Source of the DNA: Vannielia litorea
GTDB taxonomy: Bacteria > Pseudomonadota > Alphaproteobacteria > Rhodobacterales > Rhodobacteraceae
Direction of reading: 5' to 3'
Assembly (NCBI RefSeq): GCF_019801175.1
Contig: NZ_JAHVJR010000001.1
Span: forward strand, 1,612,001 to 1,676,000
Length of the DNA stretch: 64,000 bases
This document shows positions 41,283-49,767 of this stretch, in pieces. The translations under genes were made by a program, and so were the position numbers. Numbering within the stretch: position 1 is the first letter of the stretch; each line of letters starts with the position of its first letter. The notes beneath the pieces are model-generated. The model was not told the DNA's origin and did no database searches. It worked only from the letters and a program-made list of their open reading frames with translations.

Positions 41283-41341
41283 AGATGCAAATTGCACACA
41301 ACGAAGAAGCCGCCGTTTGCGCAAATCTCAAGCCAAATGGG

Positions 41342-42463
41342 TTAATCGGCAGCAAACCCCGTTGTCGCGCGATAGGCCGCTATGTCCGCTTGAGCCTGAT
41401 CATTCAGCACCTTGGTCCGCTCCGAGAGCCATCTGAACTTCGGCCTCAAATCGCGGCTCATCATCAGGTTCACTTCCCCCGCACAGGCCGCCTCGGGTCT
41501 GCTGTCGCGCTTGGCCTCGCGCAAGAACTTGTTGATCCCGCTCTGCGCACGAGCCGGGCCGTTCTTCTGGAAACATCCCGTGATGCGGATGATCTCGTTA
41601 TGCGTCGCCACTCCGATCTTCCCCACGTTCTGCTCAACGCAATACCGGTAGCGATGCCCCGAGTCTTCGGCTTCCTTGATCGCGTTCAGCTGCCTTTGCA
41701 GCGCGTTGGCATCCTCCGCCGGGTAATAGCTGCCGCCCCCGGCCTCCGCGATGGCCTGAAGCTGCGCCTCGGTCTCGGCATCCACAGCAAAGCCGATCGT
41801 GTTCACGGTCGTCTTCACACCGGCCTCGATCAGCGCTTTGGCCGCCGCAACCGGGTCACCATCACAGGTCTCCTCGCCATCGGAAATCAGATAGACGACC
41901 GGCACAGGGCTTTCGCCCTCCTTGCCCTCGGGCAGCGCCGCAATGAGCCGCCCCGCCTCTTCCAACGCTCCCGCAAGCGGCGTGTAGCCAACAGGTCGCA
42001 AGGCGTCGATGGTCTCTCCCAGCTTGCGCCGCGAGCTGTCAAAGTCGTGCACCATTTCCGTCGCCGCGCAGCTCTCGGCCTTGCCTTCCGGCTTGTTGGA
42101 ACCCTTGTGCCCGTAGACCATGAGGCCAACGTCCACATCCTTGTGCACATCCCCGAGGAATGTCTTTGCCTCCCGCTTCGCCGCCTCCATCTTCGAGAGG
42201 CTGCCCGCCGACCCGGCCATCGACCCCGAGGCATCCAGAGCCAGAATAATATGGGTCGTCACGCTGCTTGCCTCAAAGCTCGTGGGTGGCTCGCAGGTCT
42301 CCAGCGTAAAACCCACCTCCTTCGGCTCACATTGCTCAAGGCTAACAGGGAACTGATTGGCAAGATCCGCATAGAGCGCGACGCAATCTACGCCGCCTTC
42401 CTGCCCCACACCCGCGCTTCCGCTGGCCAGAACAAGCCAGAAGGCAAAAGCAACTCGTCTCAT
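41342..42463 (-). CDS. exported von Willebrand factor A-domain protein
   Basis: A 373-residue protein with a signal peptide (MRRVAFAFWLVLASGSAGVG) and a VWA domain at about residues 68-265. The metal-ion-dependent adhesion site is present: LALDASGSMAGS (Asp77, Ser79, Ser81), TPLAGALEEA and ISDGEETCDGDP. A Cys-containing C-terminal part follows (RITGCFQKNG, EAACAGEV). The ATG at 42463 is preceded by GGGGGGTGCC. VWA proteins mediate protein binding; the partner is unknown and no MoxR ATPase lies near. Confidence 0.85.
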   Translation of the reverse strand: MRRVAFAFWLVLASGSAGVGQEGGVDCVALYADLANQFPVSLEQCEPKEVGFTLETCEPPTSFEASSVTTHIILALDASGSMAGSAGSLSKMEAAKREAKTFLGDVHKDVDVGLMVYGHKGSNKPEGKAESCAATEMVHDFDSSRRKLGETIDALRPVGYTPLAGALEEAGRLIAALPEGKEGESPVPVVYLISDGEETCDGDPVAAAKALIEAGVKTTVNTIGFAVDAETEAQLQAIAEAGGGSYYPAEDANALQRQLNAIKEAEDSGHRYRYCVEQNVGKIGVATHNEIIRITGCFQKNGPARAQSGINKFLREAKRDSRPEAACAGEVNLMMSRDLRPKFRWLSERTKVLNDQAQADIAAYRATTGFAAD

Positions 42464-42537
42464 GGCACCCCCCACGTTTACCGCACGAAAGCAGCCTAAC
42501 AGCCGCCCACGCCTGCACAAAGGTGCCAAAAAAGAAA

Positions 42538-42561
42538 CCCGCCCGGATCGCTCCGGGCGGG
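42538..42561 (-). terminator. rho-independent terminator of the BCCT transporter gene
   Basis: Arms CCCGCCCGGA and TCCGGGCGGG pair perfectly over 10 bases around a 4-base loop (42538-42561). On the minus strand TTTCTTTTTT follows. It lies between the BCCT stop and the VWA start. Confidence 0.9.
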
Positions 42562-42585
42562 CAAATTCTTGCTCAATCGCGGGTG

Positions 42586-44295
42586 TCAGGCCCGCTTTTC
42601 AGCCATCAGCCCTTTGAAAATGGCAAAGCACATCAGGAGCAGCACGATGGTGAAGGGCAAGCCCGTCGAGATCACCATGGCCTGCAAGGCCCCCAGCCCA
42701 CCGCCGAGCAGCAGCGCAATGGCCACCAACCCTTCGAAGGTGCACCAGAACACCCGCTGGGGCACCGGCGCATCGACCTTGCCGCCCGCAGTGATCGTGT
42801 CGATCACCAGAGAGCCGGAGTCGGAGCTGGTCACGAAGAACACGATGACCAGCACGATGCCGATGGTCGACGTCACCGAGGTCCAGGGCAGGCCCTGAAG
42901 CATGGCAAAGAGCGAAAGCTCGGGCTTGTAGGCGTCGATCACCTGCGCCTTCACGAGGCTCGTCTCCGGGTTTGCAACCATATCGTTGATCGCCGCACCG
43001 CCGAACACCGCCATCCAGAACACGCAGACGAGGCTCGGGATGATGAGCACGCAGATGATGAATTCGCGCACCGAACGGCCCCGCGACACGCGGGCGATGA
43101 ACATGCCCACGAACGGTGACCAGCTGATCCACCAGGCCCAGTAGAAGGCCGTCCAGCCCTGCATGTAGCCAAGATCTTCGCGGCCGTGCGGGTTGGAGAG
43201 CGGGATCACCTCCTGCAGGTACGCCCCAAGCGTCGCGACGAAGTCGCTAAGGATCGCCACAGCGCCCGCGGCAAAGAACACGAAGGCCAGCAGCAGCACG
43301 GCGATCACCATGTTGACCTCCGAGAGCAGCTTCACGCCGCCCTCGAGGCCACGCAGCACGGAGACGAGCGCGATGGCGGTGATCGCACAGATCAGGATGA
43401 TCTGCACCGTCGTGTTGGCCGGAACGCCGTACACGAAATTCAGGCCCGCATTCGCCTGCTGCGCCCCAAGACCCAGCGACGTGGCAAGGCCGAAGAGCGT
43501 GGCAAAGACCGCCGTGATGTCGATCAGGTGGCCCCAGAAGCCCCAAACCCGCTCACCGAGGATCGGGTAGAAGGCTGAGCGGATCGAGAGCGGCAGGCCC
43601 TTGTTGTAGCTGAAGAGCGCGAGCGCCAGAGCCACAATCGCGTAGATCGCCCAAGGGTGCAGCGCCCAGTGGAAGGAAGTCGCCGCCAGCGCCATGCGCC
43701 GCGCCTCATCCACGTTCTCCATGATCAGGTTGCCATCGGCATCAAAAGGCCGCGCGGCGCCGAGCGGCGCGTCGCCCCAAGGGGTGCCAAAGTAATAGGC
43801 AGGCTCAAGCACGCCAAAGAACATCAGGCCAATGCCCATGCCAGCGGCGAAGAGCATCGCGAACCAGCCGGCGTAGCTGTAATCGGGCGTGGCTTCCGAG
43901 CCGCCTAGCCGCACCGAGCCCCAGGGGCTGACGATGAGCACGAGGCAGACGATGACGAAGATGTTGGCGCCCCAGAGGAAGAACCAGTCGAAGGTCGAGG
44001 TCATCCAGGCGCGCAGCCCGAGGTCACAAAAGGCGCCGGCCTCGCAGCCCTCGACCTCTGCCGCATTTACCCCGTTAAAGATGGCCGAGGCGGTGCCGGG
44101 CGCAAGGAGCGCAAAGGCCACGAAGGCCACGATGATCACCGCCGAGATCCAGAAGACCGGGTTGTGAATGTCAAATCCGTAGGGGCCGAACTTCCCCTCG
44201 ATATTATTCTCGCCGATCTCGTGATCGGTCTCGATCACGGCCGCGGTGCCTTCCGGCGCCGGTATGCCCTGATCGTCAGTGGTTGTGTCACTCAT
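42586..44295 (-). CDS. BCCT-family betaine/choline/carnitine-type transporter
   Basis: A 569-residue transporter with 12 expected helices. Signatures: FAAGMGIGLMFFGVLEPAYY (glycine/helix-break motif of TM3) and TAFYWAWWISWSPFVGMF, the Trp-rich substrate box of TM8. Residues 1-45 form an acidic cytosolic tail. BCCT carriers move glycine betaine, choline, carnitine or DMSP, usually with sodium; the substrate here is not fixed. An acuI-type gene follows upstream on the same strand after 236 bases, which hints at, but does not prove, DMSP. GGGGACATACC precedes the ATG. Confidence 0.92.
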   Translation of the reverse strand: MSDTTTDDQGIPAPEGTAAVIETDHEIGENNIEGKFGPYGFDIHNPVFWISAVIIVAFVAFALLAPGTASAIFNGVNAAEVEGCEAGAFCDLGLRAWMTSTFDWFFLWGANIFVIVCLVLIVSPWGSVRLGGSEATPDYSYAGWFAMLFAAGMGIGLMFFGVLEPAYYFGTPWGDAPLGAARPFDADGNLIMENVDEARRMALAATSFHWALHPWAIYAIVALALALFSYNKGLPLSIRSAFYPILGERVWGFWGHLIDITAVFATLFGLATSLGLGAQQANAGLNFVYGVPANTTVQIILICAITAIALVSVLRGLEGGVKLLSEVNMVIAVLLLAFVFFAAGAVAILSDFVATLGAYLQEVIPLSNPHGREDLGYMQGWTAFYWAWWISWSPFVGMFIARVSRGRSVREFIICVLIIPSLVCVFWMAVFGGAAINDMVANPETSLVKAQVIDAYKPELSLFAMLQGLPWTSVTSTIGIVLVIVFFVTSSDSGSLVIDTITAGGKVDAPVPQRVFWCTFEGLVAIALLLGGGLGALQAMVISTGLPFTIVLLLMCFAIFKGLMAEKRA

Positions 44296-44450
44296 GGTAT
44301 GTCCCCACGCTGTTTCCTTTGTCTCTGCTTCTCCAAAGCGCGGCGCATGCGAGAGACTGGCCCCGGGAACCGCCGTCGGGCTGGCTACCCGGGTTCGGCC
44401 ACTCTGTGCCGCCCGAAAATTGAGCAGATGTGAGACAAGTGTAACGTGAG

Positions 44451-44481
44451 AATGCCGGAGACGACACCCGCCCCCGGCATT
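44451..44481. other. 8-base inverted repeat between acuI and the BCCT gene
   Basis: AATGCCGG (44451-44458) and CCGGCATT (44474-44481) are exact inverse copies with a 15-base spacer. There is no T-run on the minus strand. It could end the acuI transcript with factor help or serve as an operator for the BCCT gene. Confidence 0.35.
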
Positions 44482-44504
44482 TCTTTCACGGATTCCGACA
44501 TATG

Positions 44505-44523
44505 GCGGCCAGCGCGTGGCCGC
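44505..44523 (-). terminator. stem-loop just downstream of the acuI stop
   Basis: GCGGCCA (44505-44511) pairs with TGGCCGC (44517-44523) around GCGCG, 7 GC-rich pairs, beginning 9 bases after the acuI stop. The following minus-strand bases (CATATGTC) lack a T-run, so the terminator call is tentative. Confidence 0.4.
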
Positions 44524-44531
44524 AGCTTGCC

Positions 44532-45518
44532 TCAGGCGTTGACGTCAACCACCACCCGGCCGCGGACTTGCCCCTTTAGGATATCGGCGCCCAGCCCGGG
44601 CAAATCGGCCAGCGTTGCGGGCTTGATCATCGCTTCGAGCTTTTCCATCGGCAGATCCGTGGCGACCCGCTTCCACGCTTCAAGGCGGCTCTCATAGGGC
44701 TGCATGACCGAGTCGATGCCCAGCAGATTAACTCCGCGCAACAGGAACGGCACGACAGTTGCCGGAAGGCCCGCACCGCCTGCAAGGCCCACAGCCGCAA
44801 CGGATGCGCCATATTTCATCTGGCCCAAAACACGGGCCAGCATCGCGCCACCCACGGCATCCACACAGCCCGCCCATGTCTCGCTTTCGAGCGGGCGCTT
44901 CACGGTCTCGGCAATCTCATCCCGCGCAACGATCTGGGTGGCACCGAGATCGCGCAGGTAATCTGCCGACTCGGGCCGCCCGGTGACGCCCGCCACCTCG
45001 TAGCCAAGCTTCGCCAGAATCGCAGTGGCAACCGAGCCCACCCCGCCCGAAGCGCCGGTGACCAGCACAGGCCCCTGCCCCGGCTTCAACCCGTGCTTCT
45101 CCAGCGCCATCACAGCCAGCATCGCGGTAAACCCGGCGGTGCCAACAGCCATCGCCGCCCGCGTGCTGAGTCCATCGGGCAGTGGCACCAGCCAGTCAGC
45201 CTTCACCCGCGCCTTCTCGGCATAGCCGCCCCAATGCGCCTCACCCACACGCCAGCCCGTGAGCACAACCTTGTCGCCCGCCCTGTAACGCGGGTCATCG
45301 CTGGCCTCGACGGTGCCGGCAAAATCGATTCCGGGGACATGGGGGTAGTTGCGCACCAGCCCGCCGCCCGGGCCAATGCAGAGCCCGTCCTTGTAGTTCA
45401 CCGTCGAATATTCGACCGCGACCGTCACCTCGCCCTCGGGCAACCGGCTCTCCTCGATCTCCTGAACACTGGCCGAGGTCTTACCCTCGTCATCCTTCTC
45501 AACGATCAATGCACGCAT
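44532..45518 (-). CDS. acuI: acryloyl-CoA reductase AcuI / YhdH-type quinone oxidoreductase
   Basis: A 328-residue zinc-free medium-chain dehydrogenase/reductase. The N-terminal GroES-like part has STVNYKDGLCIGPGG and YPHVPGIDFAGTV; the nucleotide site is VLVTGASGGVGSVA, with TGRPESADYLRDLGA following. These match AcuI/YhdH, which reduces toxic acryloyl-CoA to propionyl-CoA with NADPH; in roseobacters AcuI handles acrylate from DMSP and 3-hydroxypropionate metabolism. A general YhdH name is the safe fallback. It lies 11 bases after sufE, GGGAGAG before the ATG. Confidence 0.88.
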   Translation of the reverse strand: MRALIVEKDDEGKTSASVQEIEESRLPEGEVTVAVEYSTVNYKDGLCIGPGGGLVRNYPHVPGIDFAGTVEASDDPRYRAGDKVVLTGWRVGEAHWGGYAEKARVKADWLVPLPDGLSTRAAMAVGTAGFTAMLAVMALEKHGLKPGQGPVLVTGASGGVGSVATAILAKLGYEVAGVTGRPESADYLRDLGATQIVARDEIAETVKRPLESETWAGCVDAVGGAMLARVLGQMKYGASVAAVGLAGGAGLPATVVPFLLRGVNLLGIDSVMQPYESRLEAWKRVATDLPMEKLEAMIKPATLADLPGLGADILKGQVRGRVVVDVNA

Positions 45519-45529
45519 GTTTCTCTCCC

Positions 45530-45958
45530 TCAGGCTGCTGCCGCTTTCTCCGCCACCGCGCGCACTCGCGCCACCATGGCCCTCAACCCGTTCGACCGTT
45601 GCGAACTCAAATGCTCATCCAGCCCCAGCCGCTTCAGTTCTGCCGGGGCATCCACGGCCTGCACCTCGGCAACCGACGCCCCCGAGTAAAGCGCCTTCAG
45701 AACTGCGATCAGCCCATTCACGATCATCGCGTCGCTCTCGCCAGTAAAACTCAGCACCGCCCCCGGCCCTGCACCCTCGACCTCCGGCACCAGCCAGACC
45801 TGGCTTGCGCAGCCCTCCACCTTGGTCGCCGGCACCTTCTGCGCCTCCGGCAAAGGCTCCATTCCCTTGCCCAACTCGATGACGTGCCGATACCGGTCTT
45901 CCCAGTCGTCCAGAAACTCGAAGGTCTCGACGATCTCCTCAAACGCGTCTCTCGCCAT
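45530..45958 (-). CDS. sufE: SufE-family cysteine-desulfurase activator
   Basis: A 142-residue sulfur-acceptor protein that takes persulfide from SufS for Fe-S assembly. The acceptor cysteine is Cys50 in KVEGCASQVWL, and LDDWEDRYRHVIELGK near the N-terminus is the family signature. AAAGGAGCCCGCACC precedes the ATG. It shares a transcript with acuI but no other suf genes are near. The 124-base gap upstream, to a divergent lipoprotein gene, should hold the promoter. Confidence 0.92.
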   Translation of the reverse strand: MARDAFEEIVETFEFLDDWEDRYRHVIELGKGMEPLPEAQKVPATKVEGCASQVWLVPEVEGAGPGAVLSFTGESDAMIVNGLIAVLKALYSGASVAEVQAVDAPAELKRLGLDEHLSSQRSNGLRAMVARVRAVAEKAAAA

Positions 45959-46082
45959 GGTGCGGGCTCCTTTCGAAGGCCAGAGCTAGGGCCTCAGTCG
46001 CCCGAGGTCCAGCCCTCCACCGGGCTTTTCAACGCCCCGCCTTTGCGCTAACCCTCAATGAAAGAAAAGCCGAGGGACGAGC

Positions 46083-46556
46083 ATGATCAAACCGCTTCTG
46101 GCCACCATGGTGCTGGTGACAGCGCTGACAGGCTGTTCCCGCCTTGCGGAAAGCCGGATCAACCCGTTCAACTGGTTTGGCGGCTCACGCTCCGAGGCCC
46201 GTACCGCCCCGGCGGTTGAAACCGTCACCGTGCGCGACAGCCGCCAGCTTGTCGGTCAGGTCACCCGCCTTAGCGTAGAGCGCACGCCGGGCGGCGCGAT
46301 CATCACCGCGGTCGGCCTTCCGCCGTCGCAGGGCTACTGGGACGCCGAACTTGTGCCCGCCACCCCTGACGGCCTGCCCCGGAACGGCGTGATGGTTTAC
46401 GACTTCCGCATCGAGCGCCCGCTCGAGTTTCAGATCGAGGGGCCGCCCCGCTCGCGTGAAGTCACCGTGGGTATCCACCTGTCCAACATTGAGCTGGCCT
46501 CCATCAGCCGCATCATCGTGCGCGGTCAGGTCAACCAGCGGAGCGCCAGCCGCTGA
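46083..46556 (+). CDS. putative lipoprotein
   Basis: A 157-residue exported protein: MIKPLLATMVLVTALTGCS has a lipobox (ALTGC, Cys18). The mature part contains NPFNWFGGSRSEAR, RDSRQLVGQVTRLSVERTPGG and RIERPLEFQIEGPPRSREV, probably a small beta domain. GAGGGACGAGC precedes the ATG. Lipoproteins with NPFNWFG near the anchor recur in Rhodobacteraceae as I recall, without a known role. It converges with the TPR-methyltransferase gene. Confidence 0.75.
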   Translation: MIKPLLATMVLVTALTGCSRLAESRINPFNWFGGSRSEARTAPAVETVTVRDSRQLVGQVTRLSVERTPGGAIITAVGLPPSQGYWDAELVPATPDGLPRNGVMVYDFRIERPLEFQIEGPPRSREVTVGIHLSNIELASISRIIVRGQVNQRSASR

Positions 46557-46586
46557 GCTGACAGTGGGAGGCACATTCCGCGCTTT

Positions 46587-47795
46587 TCAGGCGAGAGTCG
46601 CAGCCACCGCGAATCCTTCAACCGGCCGACGAAACTCGTTTCGCAGCACCTCCGTGACCATCAGGTCTGGCGGGTTGAACCCGTTGCGCTCCAGCGCCTC
46701 GCAGATGAACTTCTCGCCATGCCGATAGCGCCCGCTCGGCGTGAGCTGCCAGCCACCCGGCTTGTCCACTGCCGCCTCACATGTGAAAATCAACCGGCCT
46801 CCCGGTTTCAGGCCCTTGGCGAGCCTGGCGAGCGGCAGAGCTATATCGCCGGTGTAAATGAACACATCCATCACCACGATCAGGTCGTAGAGGCCTAGCT
46901 CTGGTAGGCTTTCGCGGGCAAGGTCGCATGTGAAGAGCTCAGCATAAACGCCTGTCTTTGCGGCTTCTTCCAGAATGCCCGGGCTGATATCCAGCCCGTC
47001 GAGTCGAGCGGCCACTGGCGCAAGGATCGGGGCTGAGAGTCCTGACCCGCAGCCTGCGTCAAGAACCGTCAGGCCCGCGCCGGGCGCGATCCCAACCGCC
47101 TCCAGCGCACCAGCCAGCACCTCCGGCCCGCGATACTGCACTCCCGCCAAACTCTGGTCGAAATGCGCCGCTGTGCGGTCAAAGAACCGGGCGATGTAGC
47201 CCGCATCCGGCAGCTCCGGCGGATCGTCCCCGGTGATCGCGGCGGCCATGAAGGCAAACTCGGCCGGGTCACCATGCAGAGGCTCGGCCTGCTCCACAGC
47301 GCGCCGCGCCGCCGCTGCCGCCCCGAAATGCGCCATCTGCGTCGCCGCCCTCAGGCGAATATCGGCATCTGCCGGGCGCGCCGCAAAAACCCGGCTCCAC
47401 ACCGCCTCGGCTTCCGCCTCATCCCCCTTCTGGAGCATCAGGTCTGCGAGCAAAAAGGCACTCTGCCGGTCGTCGGGCTGCATCTTCAAGGCTCGTTGGA
47501 GCGCCCGCACCGCCGGGCCAGCCTTGCCCGCCTCGAAATGCAAGGCGCCGAGGCTGGCGAAGCCCGCCGCCAAGGGTGCCTTGCCCTCACAGTGCTTTTT
47601 GACCGCCCGTAACGCCGCCTGCGACTGCCCCGCCTCCAGCAAAAGCCCAACAGCTTTGCTGAGCTCTGGCGCCGAGATTTCCTTGATCGCGAGGGCCTTC
47701 AAAGCATGGCCCTTCAAGCCTGCCTCATCCCCCGCGCGGGCGGCCTGCACGGCCTCTGCCAAAGGGATGCGGGCGGGGGTGAGATCGTCGACCAT
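46587..47795 (-). CDS. TPR-repeat class I SAM-dependent methyltransferase
   Basis: A 402-residue protein in two parts. Residues 1-190 are Ala-rich paired helices of the TPR type (SLGALHFEAGKAGPAVRALQ, SAFLLADLMLQKGDEAEAEA). Residues 205-402 are a methyltransferase with LTVLDAGCGSGLSAPIL (SAM motif I), LDGLDISPGILEEA (motif II) and YDLIVVMDVFIYTGD (motif IV). The family has members acting on small molecules; substrate unknown. The gene begins at 47795, 45 bases from the tRNA, which is transcribed in the same direction upstream. Confidence 0.85.
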   Translation of the reverse strand: MVDDLTPARIPLAEAVQAARAGDEAGLKGHALKALAIKEISAPELSKAVGLLLEAGQSQAALRAVKKHCEGKAPLAAGFASLGALHFEAGKAGPAVRALQRALKMQPDDRQSAFLLADLMLQKGDEAEAEAVWSRVFAARPADADIRLRAATQMAHFGAAAAARRAVEQAEPLHGDPAEFAFMAAAITGDDPPELPDAGYIARFFDRTAAHFDQSLAGVQYRGPEVLAGALEAVGIAPGAGLTVLDAGCGSGLSAPILAPVAARLDGLDISPGILEEAAKTGVYAELFTCDLARESLPELGLYDLIVVMDVFIYTGDIALPLARLAKGLKPGGRLIFTCEAAVDKPGGWQLTPSGRYRHGEKFICEALERNGFNPPDLMVTEVLRNEFRRPVEGFAVAATLA

Positions 47796-47840
47796 GCGGC
47801 ACGCTAACGCGGATCAGAGAGGACGGCGAGGAGAAACATG

Positions 47841-47917
47841 TGGTAGGCCCGGCAGGACTTGAACCCGCAACCAAAGCGTTATGAGCGCTCTGCTCTAACC
47901 AATTGAGCTACAGGCCC
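47841..47917 (-). tRNA. tRNA with CAT anticodon, probably tRNA-Ile2 (lysidine-modified)
   Basis: A 77-base tRNA with encoded CCA; acceptor arms GGGCCTG and CGGGCCT-type pairing, D-arm AGCTCAATTGGTTAGAGC, anticodon loop CTCATAA (anticodon CAT), T-loop GGTTCAAGTCC. A CAT tRNA may be initiator Met, elongator Met or Ile2. It lacks the initiator 1-72 mismatch and GGG/CCC anticodon stem; the TTGGTTG variable region resembles bacterial Ile2 more than elongator Met. The tilS-type identity cannot be proven by eye. Confidence 0.9.
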
Positions 47918-48020
47918 GCCGAGGGACTGATTAGGCGCGCGGCCCGGCATGGTCAAGCGCGTCTGGCAATTGCGGTCTGCTTGGCTTAAAGCGCGGGCGA
48001 CGGCACCGAGGAGAGCGCGA

Positions 48021-49067
48021 ATGAGCGACGGCAAGAATGGTTTGACCTATGCACAGGCGGGCGTGGACATCGACGCGGGCAATGCGCTCGTGGAGGCAAT
48101 CAAGCCCGCGGTGAAATCGACCGACCGGGCAGGCGTGATGGGCTCCATCGGCGGCTTTGGCGGGCTTTTCGACCTCAAGGCCGCTGGCTTCAACGACCCG
48201 GTTCTGGTCGCCGCCACCGATGGCGTGGGCACCAAGCTGCGGATCGCGATTGATACCGGCGTGGTGAACGGCGTGGGTATCGACCTTGTCGCCATGTGCG
48301 TGAATGACCTCGTCTGCCAAGGCGCCGAGCCGCTCTTCTTCCTTGACTACTTTGCCACCGGCAAACTCGATGTCACCGCAGGCGCGGCCATCGTCGAGGG
48401 CATCGCCGCAGGCTGCAAGGCGGCTGGTGCGGCACTCATCGGCGGCGAGACGGCTGAAATGCCCGGCATGTACGAGGGCAAGGATTTCGACCTTGCCGGG
48501 TTCGCCGTGGGCGCGATGGAACGCGGCGCCGCTCTGCCCGATGGCGTATCCGAAGGGGACGTGCTGCTCGGGCTGACCTCTGACGGAGTCCACTCCAACG
48601 GCTACAGCCTCGTGCGTCGCGTGGTCGAGATGGCCGGGTTGGGCTGGGGGGCCCCTTCGCCCTTCAGCGATGGCACGCTTGGCGAGGCCCTGCTTACCCC
48701 CACCCGCATCTACGTCCGTCAGGTGCTCGCCGCGATCCGCGCAGGCGGTGTCCATGGGCTGGCCCACATTACCGGCGGCGGGCTGACCGAGAACCTGCCC
48801 CGCGTCTTCCCCGAAGGCCTCGGCGCCGAGGTGGACCTTGGCGCATGGAATCTGCCCCCGGTCTTCCGCTGGCTGGCTGAAACAGGCGGGCTGGAAGAAG
48901 CTGAACTGCTGAAGACCTTCAACGCAGGCATCGGAATGGTGCTCGTCGTCGCCGCCGATCAGGCAGAGGCGCTCACATCGCTGTTGGAAGACACCGGCGA
49001 GCGGGTCAGCGTGCTGGGCCGCGTGGTGGCAGGCGAAGGCGTGTCTTACACAGGCAAGCTGCTTTGA
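48021..49067 (+). CDS. purM: phosphoribosylformylglycinamidine cyclo-ligase
   Basis: AIR synthetase of purine biosynthesis, 348 residues; ATP-dependent ring closure of FGAM. Signatures: LTYAQAGVDIDAGNALVEAI, VAATDGVGTKLRIA, GIDLVAMCVNDLVCQGAEPL and LIGGETAEMPGMY. GAGGAGAGCGCGA precedes the ATG at 48021. In-frame codons before it lie within the tRNA-proximal leader and are not conserved. It forms an operon with purN through a TTGA overlap. Confidence 0.96.
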   Translation: MSDGKNGLTYAQAGVDIDAGNALVEAIKPAVKSTDRAGVMGSIGGFGGLFDLKAAGFNDPVLVAATDGVGTKLRIAIDTGVVNGVGIDLVAMCVNDLVCQGAEPLFFLDYFATGKLDVTAGAAIVEGIAAGCKAAGAALIGGETAEMPGMYEGKDFDLAGFAVGAMERGAALPDGVSEGDVLLGLTSDGVHSNGYSLVRRVVEMAGLGWGAPSPFSDGTLGEALLTPTRIYVRQVLAAIRAGGVHGLAHITGGGLTENLPRVFPEGLGAEVDLGAWNLPPVFRWLAETGGLEEAELLKTFNAGIGMVLVVAADQAEALTSLLEDTGERVSVLGRVVAGEGVSYTGKLL

Positions 49068-49660
49068 CCAAAGCCTGCGCGATTCTGCTCTCGGGCGGCG
49101 GCTCGAACATGGCGAAGCTCGTCGAGAGCATGGCCGAACCGGGCCACCCCGCCCGGCCCGTACTTGTCATGTCGAACGATCCAGGCGCAGGCGGGCTGGC
49201 CAAGGCACAGGCCCTCGGCGTGGCAACTGACGCGGTCAATCACCGCCCCTTCGGCAAGGATCGCCCGGCCTTCGAGGCCGAACTCACCAAACGCCTAGAG
49301 GCCGCCGGGGCAGAACTAATCTGCCTCGCGGGCTTCATGCGGGTGCTGACCGAGGGCTTCGTCCGCCACTGGGAGGGGCGCATGCTCAACATCCACCCCT
49401 CACTGCTGCCAAAGTACCGTGGCCTGCATACCCACGCTCGCGCCCTCGAGGCCGGCGACGACGAGGCTGGCTGCACTGTGCACGAGGTCACGCCTGCGTT
49501 GGATAAAGGACCGATTCTCGGCCAGGCCCGCGTGCCTATCTTGAGTGGCGACACGCCTGATGCGCTCGCCGCAAGGGTGCTCGCACAGGAGCACCGGCTC
49601 TACCCGGCCTGCCTTCGCCGGTTCGCCGCTGGCGAGCGCGAGCCGATCTGGCTGTCGTGA
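49064..49660 (+). CDS. purN: phosphoribosylglycinamide formyltransferase
   Basis: GAR transformylase, 198 residues, using 10-formyl-tetrahydrofolate. The catalytic triad is visible: Asn109 and His111 (MLNIHPSLLPKYRG) and Asp147 (PALDKGPI). The start TTG (49064) overlaps the purM TGA, which fits the family start MTKACAILLSGGGSN. A second, formate-dependent PurT is not present in the window. Confidence 0.96.
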   Translation: MTKACAILLSGGGSNMAKLVESMAEPGHPARPVLVMSNDPGAGGLAKAQALGVATDAVNHRPFGKDRPAFEAELTKRLEAAGAELICLAGFMRVLTEGFVRHWEGRMLNIHPSLLPKYRGLHTHARALEAGDDEAGCTVHEVTPALDKGPILGQARVPILSGDTPDALAARVLAQEHRLYPACLRRFAAGEREPIWLS

Positions 49661-49767
49661 ATCGACGTCAAGGCAGGGTTTCCTTTCCCAGCGCTTGCGC
49701 CTAGAAAACGTGGAGCGGAAAGAACAGTGGCGCGAGACGCGCCTGCAACAAGAGAGCCCCGCAATCT

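Noticed and set aside
41131..41341. Glycine riboswitch before the AGCS gene
   Set aside because: Hairpins are present but the conserved aptamer core could not be found in the right order; left as an unexplained leader only.
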